Shown here piece by piece: positions 17,688 through 28,983 of a stretch of DNA of 64,000 bases. Positions within the stretch are counted from its first letter, which is position 1. Every line of letters begins with the position of its first letter. Position numbers and translations under genes: made by a program. The notes under the pieces were generated by a model. It saw only the letters and a program-made list of their open reading frames with translations, made no database searches and had not been told where the DNA came from. The stretch comes from Listeria rocourtiae FSL F6-920. Its GTDB lineage: Bacteria; Bacillota; Bacilli; Lactobacillales; Listeriaceae. The stretch lies in contig NZ_AODK01000006.1 in the NCBI RefSeq assembly GCF_000525975.1, positions 124,001-188,000 of the forward strand, read 5' to 3'.

Positions 17688-19766
17688 ATGGCTGATTATT
17701 TAGTAATAGTAGAATCACCCGCAAAAGCGAAGACAATTGAAAAGTACCTTGGCAAGAAATATAAAGTAAAAGCCTCCATGGGACATCTTCGGGATTTACC
17801 AAAGAGCCAAATGGGAGTAGATACGGAAAATAATTTTGAACCGCGCTACATCACGATTCGTGGTAAGGGACCTATTTTAAAAGAATTAAAGCAAGCTGCA
17901 AAAAAAGCGAAAAAAGTCTATCTTGCAGCCGATCCGGATCGCGAGGGTGAAGCAATCGCTTGGCACCTTGCGACAAGCCTTGGTTTAGACCAAACAGATG
18001 ATTTACGGGTTGTTTTCAATGAAATCACGAAAGATGCTGTGAAAGAATCATTTAAACATCCGCGTAAGATTGATATGGATTTAGTAGATGCACAACAAGC
18101 GCGTCGCATTTTAGATCGATTAGTAGGATACAATATTAGCCCGATTCTATGGAAGAAAGTGAAAAAAGGTTTGAGTGCTGGTCGTGTTCAATCCGTTGCG
18201 CTTAAACTTGTTATCGATCGTGAGAACGAAATTAAAGCCTTTGTGCCAGAAGAATATTGGACAATTGATGGCAATTTCAAAAAAGGTAAAAAAGAGTTTC
18301 AAGCTAATTTTTATGGTATAAATGGGAAGAAAAAGAAACTATCCACAGTGGATGATGTGAAAGAAGTCATGTCTACAATTAAAGGCAAACAGTTCGAAGT
18401 CATAGATGTAGTAAAGAAAGAACGACTACGAAACCCGGCAGCCCCATTCACAACATCTTCGTTACAACAGGAAGCGGCACGCAAACTTAACTTCCGCACA
18501 CGTAAAACAATGATGTTAGCACAACAGCTTTATGAAGGGATTGCTCTAGGACGTCAAGGAACGGTCGGTTTGATTACGTATATGCGTACAGACTCTACAC
18601 GTATTTCAGATACAGCTATTCAAGAGGCATCTACATTCATTACAGAAACATACGGTAAAGAATTTGGGCGAATCCAAAAGAGGAATGATAAGAAAGCTAA
18701 AGCGTCCCAAGATGCGCATGAAGCTATCCGGCCAACAAGCGCTATGCGTTCACCACAAGATGTGAAAGAGTATCTGAGTCGTGATCAATTACGCCTATAT
18801 CGTTTAATTTGGGAACGTTTTATAGCGAGTCAAATGGCTCCAGCAGTTTTGGATACGATGCGCGTTGATTTAGATAATAATAGTGTGATGTTTCGAGCGA
18901 ATGGTTCGAAAATAAAATTTGCTGGATTTATGAAAGTATATGTGGAAAGTAACGATGACAATAAAGAGGAGAAAGAAAATATCTTGCCCGACCTGAAAAA
19001 GGGGGATAAAGTAGAGTCCCAATCGCTCGAGCAACGCCAACATTTCACGCAGCCACCGCCACGTTTTACAGAGGCAAGGTTGGTAAAAACGTTGGAAGAG
19101 GTAGGGATAGGAAGGCCATCAACTTATTCGCCTACACTTGATACAATTCAGCGTCGTAATTACGTATCGTTGGACAATAAACGCTTCGTCCCAACAGAGT
19201 TAGGTGAGATTGTGCATGAATTGATTCGAGATTACTTCCCTGAAATACTAGATGTCCAGTTTACGGCTAACATGGAAGCAGAATTGGATGAAGTCGAGCA
19301 TGGAGCAATACAATGGGTAAAAGTTATCGACCAGTTTTATCAAGGTTTTGAGAAGAACGTGGAACGTGCGGATAAAGAGATGGAAAAAATTGAAATTAAA
19401 GATGAGCCAGCAGGAATCGACTGTGACCTGTGCGGGGCGCCAATGGTTTTCAAAATGGGTAAGTACGGCAAATTTTTGGCTTGTAGTCGCTTCCCAGATT
19501 GCCGCAATACAAAGCCCATTGTTAAAGAAATTGGTGTGACTTGTCCAAAATGTAATGAAGGTCAGGTAATTGAACGTAAGAGTAAAAAGAAACGGATTTT
19601 CTATGGTTGCGATCGGTATCCCGCATGCGATTATGTTTCTTGGGATAAACCAATTGCACGGCCGTGTCCGAAATGTAATGAAAAGGCACTTGTTGAGAAG
19701 AAACTTAAAAAAGGCGTGCAGATTCAATGTACGAACTGTGATTATAAAGAACAACCACAACAATAG
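17688..19766 (+). CDS. topA: DNA topoisomerase I
   Basis: Type IA topoisomerase that relaxes negative supercoils. In 692 aa: TOPRIM domain ([19 protein letters not shown], then the [13 protein letters not shown] metal site), the active-site tyrosine in [14 protein letters not shown] (about residue 306), and a C-terminal region with tetracysteine zinc ribbons (CDLCGAPM...[15 protein letters not shown]...CDRYPAC and CPKCNEKA...CTNC). The start ATG has a GGGAGGA site. The sequence [17 protein letters not shown] places the DNA-gating region. Lying between dprA and trmFO it matches the backbone order. Frame is intact over 2 kb. Confidence 0.98.
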   Translation: MADYLVIVESPAKAKTIEKYLGKKYKVKASMGHLRDLPKSQMGVDTENNFEPRYITIRGKGPILKELKQAAKKAKKVYLAADPDREGEAIAWHLATSLGLDQTDDLRVVFNEITKDAVKESFKHPRKIDMDLVDAQQARRILDRLVGYNISPILWKKVKKGLSAGRVQSVALKLVIDRENEIKAFVPEEYWTIDGNFKKGKKEFQANFYGINGKKKKLSTVDDVKEVMSTIKGKQFEVIDVVKKERLRNPAAPFTTSSLQQEAARKLNFRTRKTMMLAQQLYEGIALGRQGTVGLITYMRTDSTRISDTAIQEASTFITETYGKEFGRIQKRNDKKAKASQDAHEAIRPTSAMRSPQDVKEYLSRDQLRLYRLIWERFIASQMAPAVLDTMRVDLDNNSVMFRANGSKIKFAGFMKVYVESNDDNKEEKENILPDLKKGDKVESQSLEQRQHFTQPPPRFTEARLVKTLEEVGIGRPSTYSPTLDTIQRRNYVSLDNKRFVPTELGEIVHELIRDYFPEILDVQFTANMEAELDEVEHGAIQWVKVIDQFYQGFEKNVERADKEMEKIEIKDEPAGIDCDLCGAPMVFKMGKYGKFLACSRFPDCRNTKPIVKEIGVTCPKCNEGQVIERKSKKKRIFYGCDRYPACDYVSWDKPIARPCPKCNEKALVEKKLKKGVQIQCTNCDYKEQPQQ

Positions 19767-19789
19767 AATGAGTTATAAAATAGCTAGAC

Positions 19790-19829
19790 ACAATAGCAAC
19801 AAGCGATTAATCGCGCGTTGCTATTGTTC
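19790..19829 (+). terminator. hairpin between topA and trmFO
   Basis: ACAATAGCAAC (19790-19800) pairs with GTTGCTATTGT (19817-19827) over 11 bp, with an inner GCGATTAATCGC palindrome. The T tail is poor (TCTGAATT), and trmFO's ribosome site follows at once, so it may attenuate rather than end transcription. Confidence 0.55.
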
Positions 19830-19846
19830 TGAATTGGAGGATGAAA

Positions 19847-21151
19847 ATGGATAAGAAAGTAAATGTAATTGGTGCTGGTTTAGCAGGAAGTGAAGCGGCT
19901 TGGCAACTTGCAAAACGTGGTATTAAAGTAGATTTATACGAAATGCGTCCTGTAAAGCAAACACCAGCACATCATACAGATAAATTTGCAGAGCTGGTTT
20001 GTAGTAATTCACTACGTGCGAACACGATGACGAATGCAGTTGGTGTTATTAAAGAGGAGATGCGATTGCTTGACTCGATTATTATCGAAGCAGCAGATCA
20101 AGCATCTGTACCAGCTGGTGGAGCTCTTGCTGTTGACCGCCATGAATTCTCAAATTACGTGACAGAAAAAGTGAAAGAGCATCCGAATGTAACAGTGTAC
20201 CATGAAGAAATAACAGAGATACCTGATGGCCCAACAATTATTGCAACTGGGCCACTTACAAGTGAAGCATTAGCTGGTAAAATTAAAGAGCTTACAGGCG
20301 AAGAGTATTTATATTTTTATGATGCTGCTGCTCCAATTATTGAACAAGATAGTATTGATATGGATAAAGTGTACTTGAAATCTAGATACGACAAAGGAGA
20401 AGCTGCTTATTTAAACTGCCCGATGACAGAAGAAGAGTTTAATGCATTCCATGAAGCATTGGTAACCGCGGAAACGGCCGAATTAAAAGAGTTCGAAAAA
20501 GAAATTTTCTTTGAGGGTTGTATGCCAATTGAAGTCATGGCAAAGCGTGGCATTAAAACAATGTTATTCGGTCCGATGAAGCCAGTTGGATTAGAAGATC
20601 CAAAGACTGGTAAGCGCCCATATGCCGTATTGCAGTTGCGTCAAGACGATGCGGCGGGAACGCTATACAACATGGTAGGCTTCCAAACACACCTGAAATG
20701 GGGCGATCAAAAACGTGTATTTCAAATGATTCCAGGTTTAGAAAATGCAGAAATCGTTCGCTATGGCGTGATGCATCGCAATACTTTCATTAACTCACCA
20801 AAAGTTTTGTTACCAACCTATCAATTAAAAGCTCGTCCGGAACTATTTTTTGCTGGGCAAATGACAGGTGTAGAGGGGTATGTTGAGTCAGCGGCTAGCG
20901 GTTTGGCTGCAGGGATTAATGCAGCGCGCCTCGTTTTAGGAGAGGAGTTAGTAGTGTTTCCCCCTGAAACGGCGATTGGGAGTATGGCATATTACATTAC
21001 GAACACGAATACAAAAACGTTCCAACCGATGAATGTGAACTTTGGATTATTCCCAGACTTGCCAACAAGAATTCGAAATAAACAAGAACGAAATGAGCAA
21101 CATGCGAATCGAGCAATTGAAGCTGTGAAGGAAGTAATTCCAAAACTATAA
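19847..21151 (+). CDS. trmFO: folate/FAD-dependent tRNA (uracil-54-C5)-methyltransferase TrmFO
   Basis: Makes ribothymidine at position 54 of the tRNA T-loop using methylene-tetrahydrofolate. The 434-aa protein begins with the FAD-binding motif [20 protein letters not shown] (about residues 4-23) and shows the family blocks [45 protein letters not shown] and the C-terminal [19 protein letters not shown]. The start ATG 19847 is six bases after GGAGG; an ATG directly after that site is too close. The gene is also known as gid. It is placed between topA and xerC as in Bacillus and Listeria. Frame intact. Confidence 0.97.
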   Translation: MDKKVNVIGAGLAGSEAAWQLAKRGIKVDLYEMRPVKQTPAHHTDKFAELVCSNSLRANTMTNAVGVIKEEMRLLDSIIIEAADQASVPAGGALAVDRHEFSNYVTEKVKEHPNVTVYHEEITEIPDGPTIIATGPLTSEALAGKIKELTGEEYLYFYDAAAPIIEQDSIDMDKVYLKSRYDKGEAAYLNCPMTEEEFNAFHEALVTAETAELKEFEKEIFFEGCMPIEVMAKRGIKTMLFGPMKPVGLEDPKTGKRPYAVLQLRQDDAAGTLYNMVGFQTHLKWGDQKRVFQMIPGLENAEIVRYGVMHRNTFINSPKVLLPTYQLKARPELFFAGQMTGVEGYVESAASGLAAGINAARLVLGEELVVFPPETAIGSMAYYITNTNTKTFQPMNVNFGLFPDLPTRIRNKQERNEQHANRAIEAVKEVIPKL

Positions 21152-21157
21152 AAAAAT

Positions 21158-21203
21158 GAAGCGGTACGGCTTTGGTGAAACGGAGCCGTATTGTCTTGCT
21201 TTA
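21158..21203 (+). terminator. terminator of trmFO
   Basis: GTACGGCT pairs with AGCCGTAT around TTGGTGAAACGG; followed by TGTCTTGCTTT. The T tail is only moderate. Confidence 0.6.
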
Positions 21204-21347
21204 AAATATAAAAGGAAAATATTTCTGATAGAATATAAACAAAATAAAAAAAAGTATTATTTTTTTTATCGCATTAGAACTAGTTTCATCCTTTAATTTA
21301 CACTTTCTCGGTTCAATTCGAAAGGTTGCGAAAAATGTATAAAATTA

Positions 21348-21376
21348 TTGCAACATCATACCATGTGTGATACGAT
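21348..21376 (+). promoter_or_regulatory. promoter of the xerC-hslVU-codY operon
   Basis: TTGCAA at 21348-21353, 17-bp spacer, TACGAT at 21371-21376. An upstream ATG at 21375 lies inside the -10, which supports the later GTG start of xerC. Confidence 0.55.
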
Positions 21377-21401
21377 GGACTTGTTTGAGAGGTGTATAAA
21401 T

Positions 21402-22307
21402 GTGGTGACTGGGCGAAATTGGGAGCAGGATTTTAGCAATTATTTAAGTGCTGAGCGCAATTATTCAGAACATACTAATATTAATTATCTTCATGATATT
21501 CGCGACTTTCGTTCATTTATGGTAGAAGAAGCCATTAATCATTTTACAGATGTAACATACACGGAGGTCAGATTATATCTCACATACTTACGCAAGCTGG
21601 AATTTGCCCGTTCAACAGTAGCTCGAAAAATTTCAAGTTTGCGCAGTTTCTATGCTTTTTTAGTAAGAGAGAAAGGGATGACTGATAATCCGTTTGCGTT
21701 TGTTTCGCATGCGAAGAAACAGTTGCGATTGCCGAAATTTTTTTATTCTAAAGAAATGGAGGCGCTATTTGATGTCGTTTACGCGAATAATAATCCATTG
21801 ATTTTGCGAGATCGTGCTTTGCTTGAATTGTTATACGCTACTGGAATTCGGGTGAGTGAGTGTGCTGGGATTTTATTGCCTGACATCGATCAAACCTATC
21901 AAACTATTTTGATACGAGGAAAAGGGAATAAGGAGCGGTATGTTCCGTTTGGGGCTTTTGCGTTAGACGCTGTGAATGATTATACAAAAGGTGGGCGTGA
22001 TATATTAATGGAACATCATGCGAAAGAACACCAAGCGCTACTAATTAATCATTACGGCGATCCGTTGACAGCGAGGGGTATTCGTTATTGTTTGAGCAAA
22101 GTAATCGAGAAAGCTTCTCTTACAAGAAAGATTCATCCTCATATGTTACGCCATACATTTGCGACGGACTTGTTAAACAACGGTGCTGATATGCGAACAG
22201 TACAAGAATTGTTGGGACATGCTAGTCTTTCCTCAACGCAGATTTATACACATATTACGAAGGAGCATTTGAAGGAAACGTATATGAAGCATCATCCAAG
22301 AGCTTAA
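21402..22307 (+). CDS. xerC: tyrosine recombinase XerC (CodV)
   Basis: Site-specific recombinase that, with XerD, resolves chromosome dimers at dif. The 301-aa protein has the N-terminal SAM-like domain ([20 protein letters not shown]) and the catalytic domain with arginine in ATGIRVSE (about residue 158), HMLRHTF (His-x-x-Arg) and the tyrosine in SSTQIYTHI close to the C terminus. The start is set to GTG 21402, seven bases after GAGAGGTG, because the earlier in-frame starts lie inside the predicted promoter. It is first in the operon xerC-hslV-hslU-codY, the order of codV-clpQ-clpY-codY in B. subtilis. Confidence 0.95.
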   Translation: MVTGRNWEQDFSNYLSAERNYSEHTNINYLHDIRDFRSFMVEEAINHFTDVTYTEVRLYLTYLRKLEFARSTVARKISSLRSFYAFLVREKGMTDNPFAFVSHAKKQLRLPKFFYSKEMEALFDVVYANNNPLILRDRALLELLYATGIRVSECAGILLPDIDQTYQTILIRGKGNKERYVPFGAFALDAVNDYTKGGRDILMEHHAKEHQALLINHYGDPLTARGIRYCLSKVIEKASLTRKIHPHMLRHTFATDLLNNGADMRTVQELLGHASLSSTQIYTHITKEHLKETYMKHHPRA

Positions 22308-22334
22308 TTTTTAAGAAATGGAGGCGTATCGAAA

Positions 22335-22862
22335 TTGACAACGATTTTTGCAATTCGTCACAATGGCAAATCTGCTATGGCTGGGGACGGACAAGTAACA
22401 TTAGGAAATTCTGTAGTGATGAAGCATACGGCTAAGAAGGTAAGACGCCTTTTTCATGATAGAGTGGTTGCTGGGTTTGCTGGTTCTGTTGCAGATGCTT
22501 TTACGCTTTTTGAAAAGTTTGAAGGGAAGCTAAATGAATATAATGGCAATTTAGAGCGAGCTGCAGTTGAATTAGCGAAGCAGTGGCGTAGTGATAATGT
22601 TTTGCGCAAACTAGAGGCGATGTTAATTGTCATGAACGATGAGAAGCTGTTATTGGTTTCGGGAACGGGTGAAGTTATTGAGCCTGACGACGGAATTCTT
22701 GCTATCGGTTCTGGTGGAAATTACGCATTGGCTGCTGGGCGAGCTATGAAGCGTTTCGATGGTGAGCGACTGGAAGCAAAGGAAATTGCGAAAAACGCGC
22801 TAGATATTGCATCTGAAATTTGTGTATTTACGAATGATAATATTATTGTAGAACAAGTGTGA
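22335..22862 (+). CDS. hslV: ATP-dependent protease subunit HslV (ClpQ)
   Basis: Proteolytic subunit of the HslUV (ClpQY) protease, a proteasome-beta-type dodecamer. The 175-aa protein starts [20 protein letters not shown]; after removal of the initiator the threonine becomes the N-terminal nucleophile. The family blocks [30 protein letters not shown] and [18 protein letters not shown] are complete. The start is TTG at 22335 with GGAGG ten bases upstream. hslU follows after 13 bp. Related B. subtilis ClpQ uses an N-terminal serine; here threonine follows the start codon directly, as in E. coli HslV. Confidence 0.97.
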   Translation: MTTIFAIRHNGKSAMAGDGQVTLGNSVVMKHTAKKVRRLFHDRVVAGFAGSVADAFTLFEKFEGKLNEYNGNLERAAVELAKQWRSDNVLRKLEAMLIVMNDEKLLLVSGTGEVIEPDDGILAIGSGGNYALAAGRAMKRFDGERLEAKEIAKNALDIASEICVFTNDNIIVEQV

Positions 22863-22875
22863 GGAGGGGCTAGAT

Positions 22876-24276
22876 TTGTCAACTATTAATTTAACGCCGC
22901 GCCAGATTGTAGAGAAGCTAGATCAATATATTATTGGGCAAACAGGTGCGAAGAAATCGGTCGCTGTTGCGCTTAGAAATCGTTATCGCCGCTCGCTGAT
23001 GTCAGATGAGATACGAGATGAAGTCATTCCTAAAAATATTCTGATGATTGGTCCAACTGGTGTCGGAAAAACAGAAATTGCGCGTCGTATTGCTAAAATC
23101 GTTCGTGCACCATTTTCCAAAGTCGAAGCAACGAAATTCACGGAAGTTGGATATGTTGGACGTGATGTAGAGTCGATGGTTCGTGATCTTGTGGAGGTTT
23201 CCGTTCGACTCGTGAAAGAGGAAAAGATGCAACTTGTTCGTGTGAAAGCGGAAGAAAATGCGGAGAAACGATTGGTAAAGTTGCTTGCTCCGTCTAAGAA
23301 AAAACAAAAACAGTCATCACAGAATCCGTTAGAGATGCTTTTTGGTGGTGGGAATCAGCAGCAAGAAGAAGAGGTGGAGCCTGAGGACGAAACTGTGCGC
23401 TCTAAACGTAGTCAAATCGAATGGAAGCTAAAAAGCGGCGACCTTGATAATGATTATGTGACTGTTGAGGTGAAGGAGCAACAAAACCCTATGGCAGATA
23501 TGTTCCGGGGGACTGGAATGGATCAAATGAGTGGTATACAGGACGCTTTTTCAGGTCTGTTCCCATCAAAAATGAAAAAACGCAAAGTGACTGTAAAAGA
23601 AGCACGTAAAATTATTTTTGAGGATGAAGCATCCAAGCTGATTGATCAAGAGGAAGTGTCCTCAGAAGCCATCCTACGTGCAGAGCAAATGGGTATTATT
23701 TTCATCGATGAAATAGATAAGATTGCAAGCGGTGGCCAAGGTGGTGGCAATGCACAAGTGTCACGTGAAGGTGTGCAACGAGATATTTTGCCGATTGTAG
23801 AGGGCTCGCAAATCACGACCAAATATGGTACGGTGAACACGGAGTATATCCTCTTTATTGCTGCAGGAGCATTCCACATGTCGAAGCCGTCTGATTTAAT
23901 ACCAGAATTACAGGGACGCTTTCCAATCAGGATTGAATTAGATAAATTATCCCAAGAGGATTTCGTAAAAATTTTAACGGAACCAGATAATGCGCTAATT
24001 AAGCAATATAAAGCATTACTGAAAACAGAAGATATTGAACTTATTTTTACAAAGGAAGCTGTGGAGAGGTTGGCTGAAATCGCCTTTCATGTCAATCAGG
24101 AAACAGATAATATCGGTGCTAGACGGCTGCATACTATTCTAGAAAAACTACTAGAGGACTTGCTTTTTGAAGCGCCAGAGATTACACTAGAAACTGTCAC
24201 GGTAACGGAAAGTTATGTGAACGACAAATTAGCTACTATTATGATGGATAAAGATTTAACGCAATTTATCTTATAA
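22876..24276 (+). CDS. hslU: ATP-dependent protease ATPase subunit HslU (ClpY)
   Basis: AAA+ unfoldase partner of HslV. In 466 aa: Walker [14 protein letters not shown] (about residue 58), the pore motif GYVGRDVES, the I-domain insertion rich in Gln, Glu and Lys (about 140-240), Walker [12 protein letters not shown] (about 275) and the sensor 2 region [17 protein letters not shown]. The C terminus ends in ...DLTQFIL, the hydrophobic tail that docks into HslV. TTG start at 22876 after GGAGGGG. Directly followed by codY in the same operon. Frame intact. Confidence 0.98.
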   Translation: MSTINLTPRQIVEKLDQYIIGQTGAKKSVAVALRNRYRRSLMSDEIRDEVIPKNILMIGPTGVGKTEIARRIAKIVRAPFSKVEATKFTEVGYVGRDVESMVRDLVEVSVRLVKEEKMQLVRVKAEENAEKRLVKLLAPSKKKQKQSSQNPLEMLFGGGNQQQEEEVEPEDETVRSKRSQIEWKLKSGDLDNDYVTVEVKEQQNPMADMFRGTGMDQMSGIQDAFSGLFPSKMKKRKVTVKEARKIIFEDEASKLIDQEEVSSEAILRAEQMGIIFIDEIDKIASGGQGGGNAQVSREGVQRDILPIVEGSQITTKYGTVNTEYILFIAAGAFHMSKPSDLIPELQGRFPIRIELDKLSQEDFVKILTEPDNALIKQYKALLKTEDIELIFTKEAVERLAEIAFHVNQETDNIGARRLHTILEKLLEDLLFEAPEITLETVTVTESYVNDKLATIMMDKDLTQFIL

Positions 24277-24296
24277 AAATTTTAGGAGGACTAATA

Positions 24297-25076
24297 ATGA
24301 ACTTATTAGCAAAAACACGAAAAATTAATGCAATGCTACAAAATGCAGCAGGTAAAACGGTTAACTTCAAAGAAATGGCGGATACATTAGCCGAGGTAAT
24401 TGAAGCTAATACGTATGTCGTAAGCCGTAAAGGGAAGCTTCTTGGTTATTCCGAAGTTTTGCCAATTGAAAATGCACGTATGAAGCAAATGCTAGTAGAG
24501 CGCCAATTTCCAGAAGAATACACGAACAGTCTTTTCAATGTGAATGAAACTTCTTCTAACTTAGAAGTTTCTAGTCAATATACTGCTTTTCCAATTGAGA
24601 ACAGTGATCTCTTCGTAAAAGGCTTAACAACGATTGTTCCTATTGTTGGTGGTGGAGAACGCCTTGGCACATTGATTCTTTCTCGTTTGGAGAATGATTT
24701 CACAGATGACGACTTGTTGCTTGCTGAGTATGGAGGAACAGTTGTTGGTATGGAAATTTTACACGAAAAAGCAGAAGAAATTGAAGAAGAAGCTCGTAGT
24801 CGTGCGGTTGTTCAAATGGCAATTAGCTCACTTTCTTATAGTGAATTAGAAGCAATTGAGCATATCTTTGATGAATTAAATGGTAAAGAAGGACTTCTTG
24901 TTGCATCTAAAATTGCTGATCGCGTGGGGATTACACGTTCTGTTATCGTTAATGCGCTTCGTAAATTAGAAAGTGCAGGCGTTATCGATTCTCGTTCTCT
25001 AGGTATGAAAGGTACGTTTATTCGTGTCTTAAATGATAAATTCTTAGTAGAATTGGAAAAATTAAAAAATCATTGA
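24297..25076 (+). CDS. codY: GTP-sensing pleiotropic transcriptional repressor CodY
   Basis: Global regulator that senses branched-chain amino acids and GTP and represses nutrient-scavenging genes; in Listeria it also acts on virulence genes. The 259-aa protein has the N-terminal GAF domain ([20 protein letters not shown]-like region, residues 25-150) and the C-terminal winged helix: [20 protein letters not shown] (about residues 203-222), then [18 protein letters not shown]. The ATG has an AGGAGG site. It closes the xerC-hslVU-codY operon and is followed by a clear terminator. Frame intact. Confidence 0.98.
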   Translation: MNLLAKTRKINAMLQNAAGKTVNFKEMADTLAEVIEANTYVVSRKGKLLGYSEVLPIENARMKQMLVERQFPEEYTNSLFNVNETSSNLEVSSQYTAFPIENSDLFVKGLTTIVPIVGGGERLGTLILSRLENDFTDDDLLLAEYGGTVVGMEILHEKAEEIEEEARSRAVVQMAISSLSYSELEAIEHIFDELNGKEGLLVASKIADRVGITRSVIVNALRKLESAGVIDSRSLGMKGTFIRVLNDKFLVELEKLKNH

Positions 25077-25088
25077 TTAAAGTAATAC

Positions 25089-25133
25089 ATTCGAAAAACT
25101 TCCGCGATTATTATAATTGTGGAAGTTTTTTTG
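25089..25133 (+). terminator. terminator of the codY operon
   Basis: AAAACTTCC pairs with GGAAGTTTT; then seven T. Confidence 0.85.
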
Positions 25134-25173
25134 TCGTGGTAGAATGAGTATTGTGAAGTGAGGAGGGAATTGT

Positions 25174-25596
25174 ATGAAGTATCATGAGTCGACAATTGTT
25201 GTCAGATATGCAGAAACGGATCAGATGGGTATCGTCTATCATGCGAATTATTTGGTTTGGATGGAGATTGGTCGCACAGATTTTCTGGAAAGCATTGGAC
25301 TGCGCTATTTTGACATGGAGCAAGAAGGTTACATCTCACCTGTTCTGGACGTGCATATTTCGTATAAACAGGCAATGAAATATGGGCAAAAAGCGGTAGT
25401 GAAGACGTGGATTAACTCTTATGATGGTTTTCGAATCGTGTATGGCTATGAAATTAGGCAAGAAGGCAGCGAGGAAATACATATTTCAGGTGAAACAGAA
25501 CATATTGCTGTGCGCAAATCTGATTTTAAGCCAGTGAGTACAAGACGAGCTTTTCCTTCATGGCATGAGGCTTATTTAAAAGCAATGAAATTGTAA
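25174..25596 (+). CDS. acyl-CoA thioesterase, YbgC/FadM (4HBT) family, YneP-like
   Basis: A 140-aa hot-dog-fold thioesterase. The 4HBT active-site block is RYAETDQMGIVYHANYLVWM (Asp near residue 16), followed by a helix (EIGRTDFLESIGL) and beta strands. It likely hydrolyses acyl-CoA or acyl-carrier esters in the cytosol; the natural substrate is not known. The ATG has a GAGGAGGGA site. Six bases of overlap-like spacing connect it to the next small gene, the same pair as yneP-yneQ in B. subtilis. Frame intact. Confidence 0.88.
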   Translation: MKYHESTIVVRYAETDQMGIVYHANYLVWMEIGRTDFLESIGLRYFDMEQEGYISPVLDVHISYKQAMKYGQKAVVKTWINSYDGFRIVYGYEIRQEGSEEIHISGETEHIAVRKSDFKPVSTRRAFPSWHEAYLKAMKL

Positions 25597-25611
25597 TGGT
25601 AGGTGGGAATA

Positions 25612-25926
25612 ATGGCTTTTGGAGTGAAGCGTGCAGAGCTTGAAGCGTGGAAAAAAAGAGCGGATAGTGGCGAAATAGCCTTTTTGACACATTATTGGTT
25701 AGATGAGCGCTTTCCTGATTCAAAAACAGTAACAAAGGTTGCTTGTGCAGATTTAGTAAAACTCGAGGCATGGGGGGCGGCATACGGGCTTAAACCGGAA
25801 TGGATTGATAGGCGCCACGGGGTCTATCCTCATTATGATTTATTTGGAGATATACAAAGAACAGCATTAAAAAAAGAGGGCAGATGGGACCAAATAGAGC
25901 GGTTTCATTTGAATGGTGATGAATGA
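25612..25926 (+). CDS. YneQ-like small protein of unknown function
   Basis: A 104-aa protein, MAFGVKRAELEAWKKRADSG at the start and a conserved-looking AFLTHYWLDERFPDSKTVTK block, ending in KKEGRWDQIERFHL. It lies directly after the thioesterase gene, as yneQ after yneP in B. subtilis, and I call it by that position and resemblance. No known catalytic motif or membrane segment is seen; it is rich in aromatic and charged residues. ATG 25612 follows GGTGGG. Its stop overlaps the next gene's start (ATGA), so the three are one transcription unit. Confidence 0.7.
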   Translation: MAFGVKRAELEAWKKRADSGEIAFLTHYWLDERFPDSKTVTKVACADLVKLEAWGAAYGLKPEWIDRRHGVYPHYDLFGDIQRTALKKEGRWDQIERFHLNGDE

Positions 25927-26792
25927 TGTTAAGATTAGAAAATGATGCAATATTAGTAGAGTTAAAAGAAGACGGTGCGGAATTAACAAGAATATTTGAT
26001 AAGAACTCACAAAAAGACTTCTTATGGCATGCAGATGGTGCTTTTTGGGCGAGACATTCCCCTGTGCTTTTTCCAACAGTAGGCCGGTTAGTGGAGGATA
26101 CGTATTTAGTTGATGGCAAGCCGTTTCGTTTAGGGCAGCATGGATTTGCACGTGATCGTTTATTTCATGTTACGCAACAAGAAGAGCAGTCGATTACATT
26201 ACGTCTTGAGTCGGATGCGGATTCACTTGCGATTTATCCATTCCAATTCGCTTTAGAGATTTCTTATCGTATTGAGGGCGGGACAATCCATGTTGGCTAT
26301 CATGTAGAAAATTTGGATGATAAGACGATGTATTTCTCAATCGGCGCGCATCCGGCTTTTAATGTGCCATTTGTACCAGGTGAGGTGTTTGAGGATTATT
26401 ATCTGGAATTCGGCGCAGAGGAGAAACTGGAAACCTTGACGCTTGCAGGTCCGTATTTATCAGGAGAGAAGAAGAAAATTGTGGACGGAAAAAAAGTAGC
26501 GCTGAACTATGAGTTGTTTGGAAATGATGCATTGATTTTTGAGGGATTGACGAAAAATGAGGTGACAATTCGTTCACGGAAAAATCGCCATTTTGTGAAG
26601 GTTGCATTCCCAGGTTTTAAATATGTTGGCATTTGGACCCCTAAGCCTGGTACACCATTCTTATGTATCGAGCCATGGTTTGGTATTGCGGATGCAGCAG
26701 GCGAGTCTGTGGAATTAAAAGATAAACGAGGAATAGAAGCATTGGATATTGGTGCTGATTTCTCAAGTGAATATACGATTACAATTGGATAA
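25923..26792 (+). CDS. aldose 1-epimerase family protein (LacX-like)
   Basis: A 289-aa beta-sandwich protein of the galactose mutarotase superfamily, LacX-type. Typical segments are HSPVLFPTVGRLVEDTYLVD (about residues 41-60), LGQHGFARDRLF with the conserved histidine, GAHPAFNVPF with the second histidine (about 142), and GIWTPKPGTPFLCIEPWFG near the C terminus. It probably interconverts sugar anomers, or sugar phosphates, but the substrate is not defined. The start overlaps the stop of the preceding gene. A strong bidirectional terminator follows. Confidence 0.88.
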   Translation: MMLRLENDAILVELKEDGAELTRIFDKNSQKDFLWHADGAFWARHSPVLFPTVGRLVEDTYLVDGKPFRLGQHGFARDRLFHVTQQEEQSITLRLESDADSLAIYPFQFALEISYRIEGGTIHVGYHVENLDDKTMYFSIGAHPAFNVPFVPGEVFEDYYLEFGAEEKLETLTLAGPYLSGEKKKIVDGKKVALNYELFGNDALIFEGLTKNEVTIRSRKNRHFVKVAFPGFKYVGIWTPKPGTPFLCIEPWFGIADAAGESVELKDKRGIEALDIGADFSSEYTITIG

Positions 26793-26840
26793 TATAAAAA
26801 GTAGAAGTTGGTGCGCCCAACTTCTACTTTTTATATTACA
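26793..26840. terminator. strong bidirectional terminator
   Basis: ATATAAAAAGTAGAAGTTGG pairs with CCAACTTCTACTTTTTATAT over 19-20 bp with a short loop. It separates the epimerase operon from converging plsY, whose stop is inside it. Confidence 0.95.
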
Positions 26841-27429
26841 TCCAGCTTATTTTTGGTTCTTCGCCTTTTTTGATGCGTTTTATATTGGGTATATGGCGGT
26901 AAATAATGAAAATGGCGATGGCAGCTATAATACCAACTAGAATCCAGTCTTGGAAGAAGAGCGAGATAATTAGGGCACTTCCAGCAGCTATCATCGAGCT
27001 AAGAGAGACATACTTGCTGATTTTTAGAGATAGGACAAAGATAACCAACGCCGCTAAAAACAACCAAGGTGCATAGGCTAGCACGACTCCTGCTGATGTT
27101 GCGACGGCCTTCCCACCTTTGAATTTTGCGAAAAGAGGAAAGCTGTGACCGATAATTGCGAAAACCCCTGTTAATAACCAAAAATGATGATTGATATCTA
27201 GTTGGAAAAAGAATGGTAATAGTGTAGCGACAGTCCCTTTTAAAATATCCATCAATGTCACAATGATGCCGGGCTTAACACCGAGAACGCGAAAAGAATT
27301 CGTTGCACCTAAATTACCGCTTCCAAAATTGCGTATATCTTTTTTATAGAAAATTTTTCCGATCCATAAGCCTGATGGAATCGAGCCAAGAATATAGGCG
27401 ATGAGACAAATTAAAATGATCATTTCCAT
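26836..27429 (-). CDS. plsY: acyl-phosphate:glycerol-3-phosphate acyltransferase PlsY
   Basis: Membrane enzyme that transfers an acyl group from acyl-phosphate to glycerol 3-phosphate, first step of phospholipid synthesis in Gram-positive bacteria. The 197-aa protein has five to seven membrane helices and the three PlsY motifs: [26 protein letters not shown] and [21 protein letters not shown]. The start ATG at 27427-27429 gives [16 protein letters not shown]; the longer upstream reading is not supported by a ribosome site. It stands alone on the minus strand. Frame intact. Confidence 0.97.
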   Translation of the reverse strand: MEMIILICLIAYILGSIPSGLWIGKIFYKKDIRNFGSGNLGATNSFRVLGVKPGIIVTLMDILKGTVATLLPFFFQLDINHHFWLLTGVFAIIGHSFPLFAKFKGGKAVATSAGVVLAYAPWLFLAALVIFVLSLKISKYVSLSSMIAAGSALIISLFFQDWILVGIIAAIAIFIIYRHIPNIKRIKKGEEPKISWM

Positions 27430-27621
27430 TAGTTGAGAAACTCCTTTATTTCGAACTAGGTATCTTTCGTCATTATAGCACAAAAAAGGAACACGGAATA
27501 CCGTAATTGCTTATTTATTTCATGGACTTTTTTGATAAACTGGCGTAAAATAAAAAATTGGGTAGCTTTTATTTTTGGTTTGAATAATTAGAAAATAACA
27601 CAAAAAGGAGTGGTTTTGTAT

Positions 27622-28909
27622 ATGAAAATGGGTATTGCAGGCTTGCAATGGATGATTTTCATGATAGCCGCCGGTATTGTTGCACCGATTGCAATTGCCG
27701 ATTTGTATCAATTAAGTCCAGTAGAGACGGCAGGTTTTATGCAACGAACGATCTTTGTTTTGGGGGCTGCGGGTTTGTTACAGGGTTTGCTTGGACATCG
27801 CTTGCCAATTCATGAAGGACCAGCGGGTTTATGGTGGAGTGTGTTCACGATTTATGCCGGATTTATTGGGGTTTTATACACGTCAAATATTGATGCCTTG
27901 CAAGCTCTATCAGGTGGATTGCTCGTAAGCGGTGCATTCTTTATTATTTTGGCTGTAACTGGGTTTATTGGGGTTTTGGCCAAATTATTTACACCAACTG
28001 TGACATTTGTCTATTTGATGTTACTCGTGCTACAACTGAGTGGTTCTTTTATACAAGGGATGTTTGGAATTTCAGCAGACCATCTGCTAATGGATCCTTG
28101 GATGGCGTTGCTAAGTATGATTGTTGTTATCGCAGCCTATGCTTTTGGGCGTTCGAAAATGATGTGGCTTCGTCAGTATTCGGTGATTTTCAGCTTAATT
28201 CTTGGTTGGGGGTTGTTTTTAATAGCTGGAAAAGCACCAAGCATTGGAGAGGCGCATTCTTGGTTCAGCTTGCCGGAGCTTTTTGTATTTGGAATGCCAA
28301 CGTTTGATTCTGGTGTGATTACAACTGCTATTTTTATTACCTTGTTATTAATTACAAATTTAGTTGCATCAGTGCGTTTAATGGAGGGGATTGTAGCTGG
28401 GAATAGACCAAGCGATCCTAAAAAATATAAACGTGGTGGCTTGATATCAGGTGTTAATCAGTTATTAGGTGGCGGTTTTTCAGCAATTGGCCCCGTTCCA
28501 ATTTCAGGAGCAGCTGGATTTGTTACACAAACAGGGCAGAAATCAATTAAACCATTTTTGCTAGGTTGCTTGCTTGTCATTGGAATTACCTTATTCCCAC
28601 CAGTTATGAATATTATGAGCGCATTGCCGGCGCCGGTTGGCTACGCTGTTACATTTGTAATTTTTTCTAATATGGTAGTTATGGCTTTGAAGGAACTAAA
28701 AAAAAATCACAGTTGGAGAGGAAAATGCTTATCTTGTTATTGGAATATCAATGATGGTTGGTGTGGGTGTGATGTTCTTGTCTCCTTCTGCTACAAAAGG
28801 ATTGCCAGCAGCAGTCATCGCTGTTCTAAATAACGGACTTATTGTTGGAAGTGTTTTTGCTATGTTTTTAGAGCAGTTTTTCTTGTTTCGAGAAAAAGCG
28901 GATAGATAG
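27622..28909 (+). CDS. NCS2-family nucleobase permease (frameshifted)
   Basis: A polytopic membrane transporter of about 428 aa after repair, with some twelve hydrophobic helices, of the xanthine/uracil permease family (YwdJ-like group). Visible family features are the early GLQWMIFMIAAGIVAPIAIA segment, ITNLVASVRLMEGI and GGFSAIGPVPISGAAGFVTQ (about residues 290-310). The frame breaks at nine A (28698-28706); with eight A the protein continues as KKITVGEENAYLVIGISMMV and ends FFLFREKADR at 28907-28909. The substrate, a purine or pyrimidine base, is inferred from family. AAAAAGGAG precedes the ATG. It is flanked by divergent plsY and the CoA-binding gene. Confidence 0.85.
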
Positions 28910-28983
28910 AAAAATAATTCACCGTTATCGCTTGCTATTTCGGCCTCTAATCCGATATGATGGACGTATAGGAGGGGATTTAG

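Noticed and set aside
19248-19763. 171-aa minus-strand frame opposite the 3' end of topA
   Set aside because: Antisense to conserved zinc-ribbon coding sequence; composition is an artefact of the opposite strand.
21348-21401. Upstream start for xerC
   Set aside because: The region holds a good promoter (TTGCAA-17-TACGAT); the family-like N terminus and ribosome site fit GTG 21402.
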